Shown piece by piece: positions 1-5,150 of a DNA stretch of 5,150 nt. The stretch covers positions 1 to 5,150 of the forward strand of contig CAITOG010000047.1 of the NCBI GenBank assembly GCA_903893955.1, given 5' to 3'. The stretch comes from an uncultured Actinomycetes bacterium. GTDB taxonomy: Bacteria; Actinomycetota; Acidimicrobiia; Acidimicrobiales; RAAP-2. A program made the position numbers and the translations under genes. Below the pieces are notes generated by a model. It was not told the DNA's origin. It worked only from the letters and a program-made list of their open reading frames with translations, and searched no databases. Position 1 is the first letter of the stretch; every line of letters begins with the position of its first letter.

Positions 1-1
1 C

Positions 2-568
2 CCGCTCGAGATCGTGTACACGATCGCCCCGATCCTCGTCGTCTTCGGCCTCTTCGCCGCCACGGTCGTGGTTGAGAACCAGGTCATCGCCAACCCGACC
101 CCGAAGGCCACCATCGACGTGTCCGCCTTCCAGTGGGGCTGGAAGTTCCAGTACCAGGGCCATCGCGCCGTGGTGGTCGGCCAAACCACGCAGAACCCGA
201 CCATGGTCATGCCGGCCGACCAGAACGTCCGGATCAACCTTCGTTCGCTCGACGTGGTGCATGGGTTCTATGTCCCCCAGTTCAACTTCAGCCGCTATGC
301 ACAGCCAGGGCTGCTCAACACCTTCACGTTCAACGTGACCAAGCCTGGCCTCTACCGAGGACAGTGCGCCCAACTCTGCGGCCTCTACCACTCGCTGATG
401 TACTTCCAGGTCCGAGTGCTGCCAGAGCAACAGTTCAGGGCATGGCTGGCCGCACAGGATGCGAGGACCTCAGCGTCGACAGCCGCAGCTGCCGCCGGCG
501 CCACCGCTCTGGGCTCGAGCTCTCGAGTCCCCACCAACCCTGCTATCACCAAATTCGGAGGCAATTGA
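2..568 (+). CDS. ctaC: Cytochrome c oxidase subunit II (CuA subunit), 5' truncated by window edge
   Basis: This is the membrane-anchored subunit that accepts electrons from cytochrome c at a binuclear copper centre (CuA) outside the membrane and passes them to heme a of subunit I. The frame is open from the left edge and reads PLEIVYTIAPILVVF, the usual start of the second transmembrane helix, so the signal region and first helix lie outside the window. A GTG at position 14 falls inside this helix and is not the true start. The aromatic QWGWKF stretch (about nt 131-148) follows. All CuA ligands are visible: His (nt 260-262, in VVHGFYVP), Cys (365-367), Cys (377-379), His (389-391) and Met (398-400), in GQCAQLCGLYHSLM. 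The residue between the cysteines that ligates through its backbone carbonyl is Gln rather than the common Glu. The tail after about nt 430 is Ala/Ser-rich, with no CXXCH, so there is no fused cytochrome c domain. It stops at TGA 566-568, one base before ctaD. Confidence 0.96.
   Translation, partial: PLEIVYTIAPILVVFGLFAATVVVENQVIANPTPKATIDVSAFQWGWKFQYQGHRAVVVGQTTQNPTMVMPADQNVRINLRSLDVVHGFYVPQFNFSRYAQPGLLNTFTFNVTKPGLYRGQCAQLCGLYHSLMYFQVRVLPEQQFRAWLAAQDARTSASTAAAAAGATALGSSSRVPTNPAITKFGGN
557..561 (+). promoter_or_regulatory. Ribosome binding site for ctaD
   Basis: GGAGG lies in the last codons of ctaC, 8 nt before the ATG at 570. It decides the ctaD start, because the same frame is open much further upstream (to 459) but only as overlap with ctaC. 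Its position inside ctaC suggests translational coupling. Confidence 0.85.
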
Positions 569-569
569 G

Positions 570-2327
570 ATGACCGACCTCATCGAGCGCCCCTCCACCG
601 AGGCCGTCCCGGGCCACGGTGCACCTACCCATGGTGATGATGATCACGCGCATGGCGGCGACCACGAGCACCACGGTCCGTCGGGCATCCTCAAGTGGCT
701 GACCAGCACCGACCACAAGGTCATCGGCATCAACTACACCGTCACCTCCATCGTCATGATGGTCATCGGTGGTGCCTTCGCTGAGGTCATCCGCGCCCAG
801 CTGGTGTCGCCCACCAACACCTTGGTCACGTTCCAGCAGTACAACCAGCTCTTCACGATGCACGGCAGCGTGATGATCTACCTCTTCGTCGGACCGTTCG
901 CCTTCGCTGGTCTAGCCAACTACCTCGTCCCGCTGCAGGTTGGTGCTCCCGACATGGCGTTCCCACGACTCAACGCCCTGTCGTACTGGCTCTACCTCTC
1001 GGGATCGATCACGATGCTGCTCGGCTTCTTCGTGACCGGAGGACCAGCCGCCTTCGGCTGGGTCGGCTACGCACCGCTCACCAGCGCCATCAACGCTCCT
1101 GGTGCAGGACCGGACCTCTGGATCGGCGCACTCATGCTGACCGGGTTCTCCGCCATCTTCTCTGGCGTCAACCTGATCGCGACGATCTTCTACCTTCGGG
1201 CGCCAGGAATGACGCTGTTCCGGATGCCGATCTTCACCTGGAACATGCTGGTGACCGGCATCCTGATCCTGCTGGCCTTCCCGGTCCTCACCGCAGGCCT
1301 GGTGATGCTCTACTGCGACCGACACTTCGGCACGCACATCTTCGAGGTCCAAGGCGGTGGTGTGCCGCTGCTCTGGCAGCACATCTTCTGGTTCTGGGGT
1401 CACCCTGAGGTGTACATCCTCGCCTTGCCGTTCTTCGGCATGGTCACCGAGGTCATCCCGACCTTCTCCCGCAAGCCGTTGTTCGGCTACAAGGGCATGG
1501 TCTTCGCCACCTTGACCATCGCTGCGCTGTCACTCGGCGTGTGGGCGCACCACATGTTCACCACCGGCGCTGTGCTGCTGCCCTTCTTCTCGATCATGAG
1601 CTTGTTGATCGCTGTGCCCACCGGCATCAAGATCTTCAACTGGATCGGGACGATGTGGGGCGGGAACCTGGTGTTCTCGACGGCGATGCTGATGGCCATC
1701 GGCTTCGTCGTGACGTTCCTCATCGGCGGCATCACCGGCATCTACCTTGCCTCCCCGCCGCTGGACTTCTTCACCCACGACACCTACTTCGTCATCGCCC
1801 ACTTCCACTCGGTGGTCATGGCCCTGACGTTGGGTGCGTTCGCCGGGATCTACTTCTGGTTCCCGAAGATCACCGGCAAGATGCTCCACGAGGGCTGGGG
1901 CAAGGCCCAGTTCTGGCTCCTGTTCATCGGCACCCAGGTCTTCACCGTCCCGCTGTACATCGTCGGGCTCCACGGCATGCCGCGCCGCATGGCGGTCTAC
2001 CCGAACAACCCGAGCTGGCAGAACCTCAACGAGTGGTCCTCGGTCGGCGCCCTCATGATCGGCATCTCGACCTTGCTCTTCGTGGTCAACGTGATCCAGG
2101 CGTACCGCAAGCCCATCCCGGCCGGCGACAACCCCTGGGATGCGAGCACGCTCGAGTGGTTCACCTCGTCGCCGCCGCCGCACCACAACTTCGTCTCCCT
2201 GCCGCCGATCCGCTCCGAGCGTCCGGTGTGGGACTACAACCACCCAGATGCACCAGCGCTCGCGCACGGCCACCACGAGACCGCGACCCCGCCGGCGGCC
2301 CCGGCTGAGCAGGAGGCACACGCCTGA
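570..2327 (+). CDS. ctaD: Cytochrome c oxidase subunit I (aa3-type, heme-copper A1 family)
   Basis: This is the catalytic subunit, which reduces O2 to water at heme a3-CuB and pumps protons across the cytoplasmic membrane. It has 585 aa, about 12 membrane helices, and is full length for the family. Heme a ligands are H98 (TMHGS) and H413. The heme a3 ligand is H411 (AHFHS). CuB ligands are H278, H327 and H328, with H278 and Y282 in GHPEVY forming the usual His-Tyr crosslink pair. The D-channel is marked by D128, N117, N135 and N201 and gated by E280, which places it in type A1. The K-channel has T351 and K354 (PTGIKIF). H403 and D404 fit the Mg/propionate site. The cytoplasmic N-terminus carries a His/Asp-rich stretch (seven His within residues 16-35) before the conserved TSTDHK. 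The C-terminus has the usual EWFTSSPPPHHNF, then a Pro/Ala/His tail. The ATG at 570 is chosen for its GGAGG and its 1-nt distance from ctaC. The gene ends in TGATG with ctaF. Confidence 0.98.
   Translation: MTDLIERPSTEAVPGHGAPTHGDDDHAHGGDHEHHGPSGILKWLTSTDHKVIGINYTVTSIVMMVIGGAFAEVIRAQLVSPTNTLVTFQQYNQLFTMHGSVMIYLFVGPFAFAGLANYLVPLQVGAPDMAFPRLNALSYWLYLSGSITMLLGFFVTGGPAAFGWVGYAPLTSAINAPGAGPDLWIGALMLTGFSAIFSGVNLIATIFYLRAPGMTLFRMPIFTWNMLVTGILILLAFPVLTAGLVMLYCDRHFGTHIFEVQGGGVPLLWQHIFWFWGHPEVYILALPFFGMVTEVIPTFSRKPLFGYKGMVFATLTIAALSLGVWAHHMFTTGAVLLPFFSIMSLLIAVPTGIKIFNWIGTMWGGNLVFSTAMLMAIGFVVTFLIGGITGIYLASPPLDFFTHDTYFVIAHFHSVVMALTLGAFAGIYFWFPKITGKMLHEGWGKAQFWLLFIGTQVFTVPLYIVGLHGMPRRMAVYPNNPSWQNLNEWSSVGALMIGISTLLFVVNVIQAYRKPIPAGDNPWDASTLEWFTSSPPPHHNFVSLPPIRSERPVWDYNHPDAPALAHGHHETATPPAAPAEQEAHA
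2311..2316 (+). promoter_or_regulatory. Ribosome binding site for ctaF
   Basis: AGGAGG lies within the last codons of ctaD, 10 nt before the ATG at 2327. It supports both the start and the coupled translation of ctaF. Confidence 0.8.
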
Positions 2328-2722
2328 TGAAGCAGGAATCGGTCATCCTCCTCCTTCTCGGGGTCTTCTTCGGGTTCATCGGCGTCGTCTACTGGGGCTG
2401 GGGCCACGAGGACGGCGGCGGCATCATGCTGCTCGGCGCCTTCCTCCTCGGCATGCTTCCGGGCTTCTACTACCTCTGGTGGTACCGAAAGTCGGGTGGC
2501 AACCGTCCAGAGGACCGCGACGACGCCACCGTCGCTGACGGCGCCGGCGTGGTCGATGCCTTCCCGTCGACTTCGATCTGGCCCTTCGTGCTCGGCTCCG
2601 GCTGCTTCTTCATCGTGCTCGCGCTCACCTTCGGAACGTGGCTGCTCGTCCCAGGTGTCGGGCTGCTCCTGAGCGCCCTCATCGGAGCGACGGCCGAGAG
2701 CCGTCGAGGCGGCAACGTCTGA
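2327..2722 (+). CDS. ctaF: Cytochrome c oxidase subunit IV, actinobacterial type
   Basis: This is a small integral membrane subunit of the actinobacterial aa3 oxidase; in the family it associates with subunit I and is taken to have a structural role. It has 131 aa, close to the usual length. Four hydrophobic segments are visible at about residues 5-24, 31-51, 83-105 and 107-122. Between helices 2 and 3 is the soluble loop typical of the family (Pfam Cyt_c_ox_IV, PF12270), here RPEDRDDATVADGAG, followed by the aromatic/Pro segment FPSTSIWPF. The start ATG shares its A with the ctaD stop codon (TGATG), and AGGAGG stands 10 nt upstream, so the two genes should be translated together. It ends at TGA 2720-2722. 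Identification is by recalled family pattern and operon position, which agree. Confidence 0.93.
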   Translation: MKQESVILLLLGVFFGFIGVVYWGWGHEDGGGIMLLGAFLLGMLPGFYYLWWYRKSGGNRPEDRDDATVADGAGVVDAFPSTSIWPFVLGSGCFFIVLALTFGTWLLVPGVGLLLSALIGATAESRRGGNV

Positions 2723-2729
2723 CTCCCTG

Positions 2730-2747
2730 CCGGCCCCCTCGGGCCGG
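2730..2747 (+). terminator. GC hairpin after ctaF, possible weak terminator or leader structure
   Basis: CCGGCCC (2730-2736) and GGGCCGG (2741-2747) form a perfect 7-bp stem around a CCTC loop, 7 nt after the ctaF stop. No T-run follows, so it is not a canonical intrinsic terminator. It may stabilise the 3' end of the cox mRNA, reduce read-through into the transporter gene, or both. The hairpin is seen directly; its role is inferred. Confidence 0.5.
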
Positions 2748-2777
2748 TCAGAGCTTGGAGGTTCCCTCGTCCTCCTG

Positions 2778-3935
2778 ATGGCGGTCGCCACAGGAGCGAT
2801 CGTCGCCAACCTCTACTACCTCCAGCCCGTCCTCAACGCAGCGGCAACCAGCCTCACGGTCGGTACCGGAGCGGCAGGCACACTGGTGACCTTGACGCAG
2901 CTCGGCTACGCCGCTGGCCTGTTGCTCATCGTCCCCCTCGGCGACCTCCACCCTCGTCGCAATCTCGTGGTCATCCTGGTCCTGCTAGCTGGGGTGGCGG
3001 CGCTGCTGGCGGCGGTCGCCCCGTCGTTCCTCCTCTTCAGCGCTGCCTCGTTGGCACTGGGAGCGCTCTCGGTCGGCGGACAGGTCATGATCCCCTTCGC
3101 TGCCGACCTCGCTCCTGAAGAGCGGCGAGGTCGTGTGGTCGGACGGATGATGACCGGGCTGCTCACCGGCATCTTGTTGTCGAGGACGCTCTCTGGGCTC
3201 GTCGCTGAGGCGCTTGGGTGGCGCGGTGTCTATGTGGTGGCGGCAGGCATCATGGGCGTCATGGCGCTGCTGCTCTGGCGAGCGCTCCCGCCGGAGGGCG
3301 CAAGACCACACCAGCGATATCGCCAGCTTGTCGGGGGCTCGCTGCTGCTCCTCGCCCGGCTGCCTGAGCTCCGGCGACGAGCCCTGCTCGGGGCACTTGG
3401 GTTTGCGTGTTTCTCGGTCCTCTGGACCACCCTGGCCTTCCACCTGTCTGGACCACCCTTCTCCTACTCCTCGGGACTGATCGGTGCGTTCGGGCTGCTC
3501 GGAGTCGCAGGTGCGCTCGCCGCCAACGTCGCCGGTGCGATGGCTGACAAGGGCCACCAGACGCGGGCGACCATCCTCGGCGCTGTCTTGATCGCAGGGT
3601 CGTTCGCCCTCCTGCTCACGTGGAGCACGGCAGTGATCGTCGTGATCGTGGCCGTGATCGTCCTCGACATCGGCGTCCAGGGCCTGCAGATCACCAACCA
3701 GGCGATCATCTACGCCCTGGCACCAGAGGCGAGGAGTCGGATCACCAGCGCCTATATGGTGTGCTACTTCCTCGGCGGGGCCTTCGGCTCCCTGCTGGCG
3801 GGCTTCGCCTACTCCGCAGGCTCGTGGCGCGGCGCCTGCCTGCTCGGTCTGGCCATCAGCGGCGCTCTGGTGGCCGCTGCAGCCCTGTTCCGGACGAAGC
3901 CAGCCAGCACCTCACTCGCACCTCAGAGGCCCTGA
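2778..3935 (+). CDS. MFS transporter, DHA1/efflux-like (YnfM/YgaY-like pattern)
   Basis: This is a major facilitator superfamily secondary transporter with about 12 hydrophobic helices in 385 aa; the substrate cannot be told. Family marks are NLYYLQPVL in helix 1, a degenerate motif A, GDLHPRR (residues 55-61), between helices 2 and 3, and FAADLAPEERRGRVVG before helix 5. Helix 5 ends in LSGLVAEALGWRGVY. A basic central loop (GARPHQRYRQ) divides the halves. VQGLQITNQAIIYALAPEAR and SAYMVCYFLGGAFGSLLAG lie in the C-terminal half. This pattern recalls the DHA1 subgroup that includes E. coli YnfM and YgaY. The start is uncertain. The ATG at 2778 is the only ATG, GTG or TTG in frame after the upstream stop at 2670, but GGAGG (2757-2761) lies 16 nt away. 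The in-frame residues just before it (SLVLL) look like the missing half of helix 1. Position 55 nt after ctaF on the same strand permits co-transcription. The MFS call is secure; drug or metabolite export is a guess. Confidence 0.93.
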   Translation: MAVATGAIVANLYYLQPVLNAAATSLTVGTGAAGTLVTLTQLGYAAGLLLIVPLGDLHPRRNLVVILVLLAGVAALLAAVAPSFLLFSAASLALGALSVGGQVMIPFAADLAPEERRGRVVGRMMTGLLTGILLSRTLSGLVAEALGWRGVYVVAAGIMGVMALLLWRALPPEGARPHQRYRQLVGGSLLLLARLPELRRRALLGALGFACFSVLWTTLAFHLSGPPFSYSSGLIGAFGLLGVAGALAANVAGAMADKGHQTRATILGAVLIAGSFALLLTWSTAVIVVIVAVIVLDIGVQGLQITNQAIIYALAPEARSRITSAYMVCYFLGGAFGSLLAGFAYSAGSWRGACLLGLAISGALVAAAALFRTKPASTSLAPQRP

Positions 3936-3961
3936 GAGGACCCCTGAGAGCCCCTCAGGGC
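3921..3961. terminator. Nested hairpins at the convergent gene junction, likely bidirectional terminator region
   Basis: Two simple hairpins sit side by side. CTCAG/CTGAG (3922-3926 with 3932-3936, 5 bp) contains the transporter stop codon. CCCTGAG/CTCAGGG (3942-3948 with 3954-3960, 7 bp, 5-nt loop) contains the lipoprotein stop codon. A third, mutually exclusive pairing joins GCCCTGAG (3929-3936) to CTCAGGGC (3954-3961) over 8 bp. CCCTGAGAG occurs twice, 12 nt apart (3930 and 3942). Being inverted repeats, the structures would form in transcripts from either strand. Neither side has a T-run, so termination efficiency is uncertain. Confidence 0.6.
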
Positions 3962-5013
3962 TGCAGCGGAGGCTGCGTCGAGGTCCAGAGGTGCCGTGGC
4001 ACGCAGGTCACGGTGGCGGCGGCAGGTCCTGCCACGTTCGCCGGGCCTGGGAAGGTCAGCTGGCACGACCGAGATGGCTTGGCGATGACGGTGAAGAAGT
4101 CTCGTTGCCATCCCTGGAGGAACACGTTGGGACCCATCGTCGAGCCGGGGAGAGCCGAGGCCATGGTGGCGCCGGGCGTCGCCGAGATCCCGAGGACAGG
4201 CCAGTAGGGATTGATGTCGAGCTGCATAGCGCTCTGGACACCGACCGAGCTCAACGCATCGGCGAGGTCGATGGGCAGCGCATGCTCAGAGGCAGCGTAG
4301 AAGACGTTGCCGGCTGCGTCGACGCCCAGCGAAGAACGAGCCACGAGTGGGCTCGGGCCGAGCACCGAACCCCATGCCGCTGGACCGGCGGCAGCCTGCG
4401 AGGTCGGCTGACCGCCGACGACCAGCATCGAGAGGTTCTGGCGGACCGAGACGATCGCCGGGATGCGCCCTGGGACGTCGTGACCCCAGGTGCCGATCGC
4501 CAACGCGCCATGCGCGTTGATGACGGCCGAGGCGAACCCACCTGCCAGCGAGGTCACCGACGTGTTGTCCGCCATGACACCACCTGCGCCAGCATCAGCC
4601 TTGAAGCCGCCATTGAAGGCGCCGACGAGGAACTGGGATTCGGCGTTGGTCGTCGACACCGCATCGCCGGCGTCGGGTGGCACCAGGTTGAGCGCTCCGG
4701 GAGGGTCGTTGTAGCCCATGTGGAGGTGGAGTGCAGTGGTGGCAGCGGGGAACTGCGCGACGGTGACTGGGCCATCTGGCTCGCTGATGGTTCGCAGTAG
4801 CGCCGTGATGCCTCGTGGACCCACCGACGCCACGCTCCAGCCAGTCGGCGGCGAGGGGGCGGTGGTCGTGGTCACGATCGTCGGGACTGGTGGCAGCGTC
4901 GTCGTCGTAGTCGTCCCGTGGGGTCGGGTGGTCGACACCGGTGGCAGCGTTGGCGCAGACGCGTGCTGCCCACTTCCGCAGGAAGTCAGCAATCCTCCTG
5001 CGATCGCCAGCAC
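3955..5013 (-). CDS. Secreted lipoprotein with phosphodiester glycosidase (NAGPA/DUF2233)-like domain
   Basis: This is a predicted cell-surface lipoprotein, 352 aa from the GTG at 5013. A hydrophobic segment ends in the lipobox LTSC, with C12 as the expected lipidated residue. A Thr/Pro-rich linker (about residues 20-57) with the element TLPPV repeated follows. The globular part resembles the phosphodiester glycosidase domain (PF09992, the fold of the mammalian enzyme that uncovers mannose 6-phosphate): FNGGFK (133-138), ARSSLGVDAAGNVFYAA (225-241), a LADAL helix, then AMQLDINPYW (262-271), where the family usually ends in LDGGGSS. This altered motif leaves activity and substrate open. C317 and C337 could form a disulfide. 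The GTG start has a modest GGAG 11 nt upstream (5025-5028), but its n-region has no positive charge. Starting at the in-frame CTG at 5043 would add SNRLGAIAGV and give a normal lipoprotein signal with Arg. The stop at 3955-3957 lies in the convergent hairpin. Lipoprotein: confident. Domain call: from recalled family pattern. Confidence 0.8.
   Translation of the reverse strand: MLAIAGGLLTSCGSGQHASAPTLPPVSTTRPHGTTTTTTLPPVPTIVTTTTAPSPPTGWSVASVGPRGITALLRTISEPDGPVTVAQFPAATTALHLHMGYNDPPGALNLVPPDAGDAVSTTNAESQFLVGAFNGGFKADAGAGGVMADNTSVTSLAGGFASAVINAHGALAIGTWGHDVPGRIPAIVSVRQNLSMLVVGGQPTSQAAAGPAAWGSVLGPSPLVARSSLGVDAAGNVFYAASEHALPIDLADALSSVGVQSAMQLDINPYWPVLGISATPGATMASALPGSTMGPNVFLQGWQRDFFTVIAKPSRSCQLTFPGPANVAGPAAATVTCVPRHLWTSTQPPLQP
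4889..4950 (-). repeat. Short direct repeat encoding TLPPV in the Thr/Pro linker
   Basis: GGTGGCAGCGT occurs at 4889-4899 and 4940-4950 on the + strand. On the coding (minus) strand each copy encodes TLPP, and TLPPV is followed in both cases by a Thr-rich stretch. It lies in the low-complexity spacer between the lipid anchor and the folded domain. It most likely arose by internal duplication and is not a mobile or regulatory repeat. Confidence 0.6.
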
Positions 5014-5039
5014 GCCAGCGATCGCTCCGAGGCGATTGC

Positions 5040-5150
5040 TCAGCGACCCACCCGGCGGACGCCATCCTCGTCAGCCGGCTCGTCAGAGCCGTTGCCGAGG
5101 TCGATGAAGGTCGGGACCGGCTCTGCGTCGAGCTCGTGGTGTCCATCGCC
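5040..5150 (-). CDS. C-terminal end of an unidentified protein, truncated by window edge
   Basis: A minus-strand frame is open from the right edge and ends at TGA 5042-5040. The 36 visible residues include DAEPVPTFIDLGNG followed by an acidic tail, DEPADEDG, and a basic end, RRVGR. Most of its third codon positions are G or C, as in the neighbours, which favours it over the overlapping frame beginning with ATG at 5146. I do not recognise the protein. Its stop codon overlaps the CTG at 5043-5041 as CTGA, the same geometry as the common ATGA overlap. That suggests it is the upstream gene of an operon with the lipoprotein. The piece is short, so coding status rests on codon composition and context only. 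Confidence 0.55.
   Translation of the reverse strand, partial: GDGHHELDAEPVPTFIDLGNGSDEPADEDGVRRVGR

Noticed and set aside
514..527. Two CTCGAG palindromes 2 nt apart near the end of ctaC
   Set aside because: They lie in the Ser/Ala-rich coding tail, do not form a long exact inverted repeat, and are probably chance in GC-rich DNA.
459..569. Upstream extension of the ctaD frame to 459
   Set aside because: It lies wholly within ctaC in another frame. The residues are not like subunit I, and the ATG at 570 has a good ribosome site.
939..990. Ala136 in ctaD (RLNALSYW) where many oxidases have a second Asn
   Set aside because: The key D-channel residues D128, N117 and N135 are present. This neighbouring position varies, so no functional claim is made.
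912..2321. Long minus-strand open frames opposite ctaD (163 and 263 aa)
   Set aside because: They are Arg/Asp/Glu/His-rich shadow translations of a strongly conserved GC-rich gene, with no family motif, no ribosome site and no room beside ctaD.
3991..4800. Plus-strand open frame of 269 aa across the lipoprotein gene
   Set aside because: It is low-complexity Arg/Gly/Asp/His-rich translation antisense to a gene with a clear lipobox, linker and domain motifs, so it is a shadow frame.
4994..4999. Perfect AGGAGG on the minus strand inside the lipoprotein signal peptide
   Set aside because: It encodes part of the Ala-Gly-Gly of the hydrophobic segment. No in-frame start stands at proper spacing after it, and starting downstream would remove the lipobox.
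4595..5146. Minus-strand frame of 183 aa with ATG at 5146 overlapping the lipoprotein start
   Set aside because: It reads Ser/Arg/Pro-rich out of phase with two better frames. Codon third positions and motifs favour the lipoprotein and the frame ending at 5040.
1..5150. Search for tRNA/rRNA, CRISPR arrays, IS ends, attachment sites, riboswitches and defence or phage genes
   Set aside because: I saw nothing by eye: gene density is high, gaps are under 60 nt, and the only notable repeats are the hairpins and the linker repeat listed.

Overview
The window is GC-rich DNA with strong G/C preference at third codon positions. It carries an actinobacterial-style cytochrome c oxidase cluster in the order subunit II, subunit I, subunit IV. 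The four-helix subunit IV with its RPEDR..A..ADGAG signature is known from Actinomycetota. The His-rich subunit I, and a subunit II with CAQLCG and HGFYVPQF in place of the common CAELCG and HSF, lead me to guess Acidimicrobiia or a relative. That class assignment is inference; the phylum is fairly secure.

Layout. Positions 2-568 (+) hold the 3' part of ctaC/coxB (subunit II), from its second membrane helix through a complete CuA domain. Positions 570-2327 (+) hold complete ctaD (subunit I, 585 aa), with every heme and CuB ligand and the D- and K-channel residues. Positions 2327-2722 (+) hold ctaF (subunit IV, 131 aa). The gaps are 1 nt between ctaC and ctaD and a 1-nt TGATG overlap between ctaD and ctaF, so this is one tightly coupled operon. 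No subunit III gene lies in the visible part. A GC hairpin follows ctaF, then a 12-helix MFS efflux-type transporter occupies 2778-3935 (+), possibly on the same transcript.

The right part is on the opposite strand. A secreted lipoprotein with a phosphodiester-glycosidase (NAGPA/DUF2233)-like domain runs leftward, 5013-3955. It meets the transporter tail to tail, and nested, competing hairpins across the 19-bp gap include both stop codons. Upstream of it, at the right edge, is the 3' end of another minus-strand reading frame (5150-5040). Its TGA forms a CTGA overlap with an upstream CTG that would give the lipoprotein a better signal peptide.

Function. The three cox genes encode parts of an aa3-type (A1) terminal oxidase, which passes electrons from cytochrome c through CuA and heme a to the heme a3-CuB site, reducing O2 and pumping protons. 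The transporter and the lipoprotein have no evident role in respiration and look like neighbours rather than partners. I see no phage, CRISPR, IS or RNA gene and no clearly new system. The most interesting points are the altered motif in the glycosidase-like lipoprotein, the start sites of the transporter and lipoprotein, and the convergent hairpin junction.
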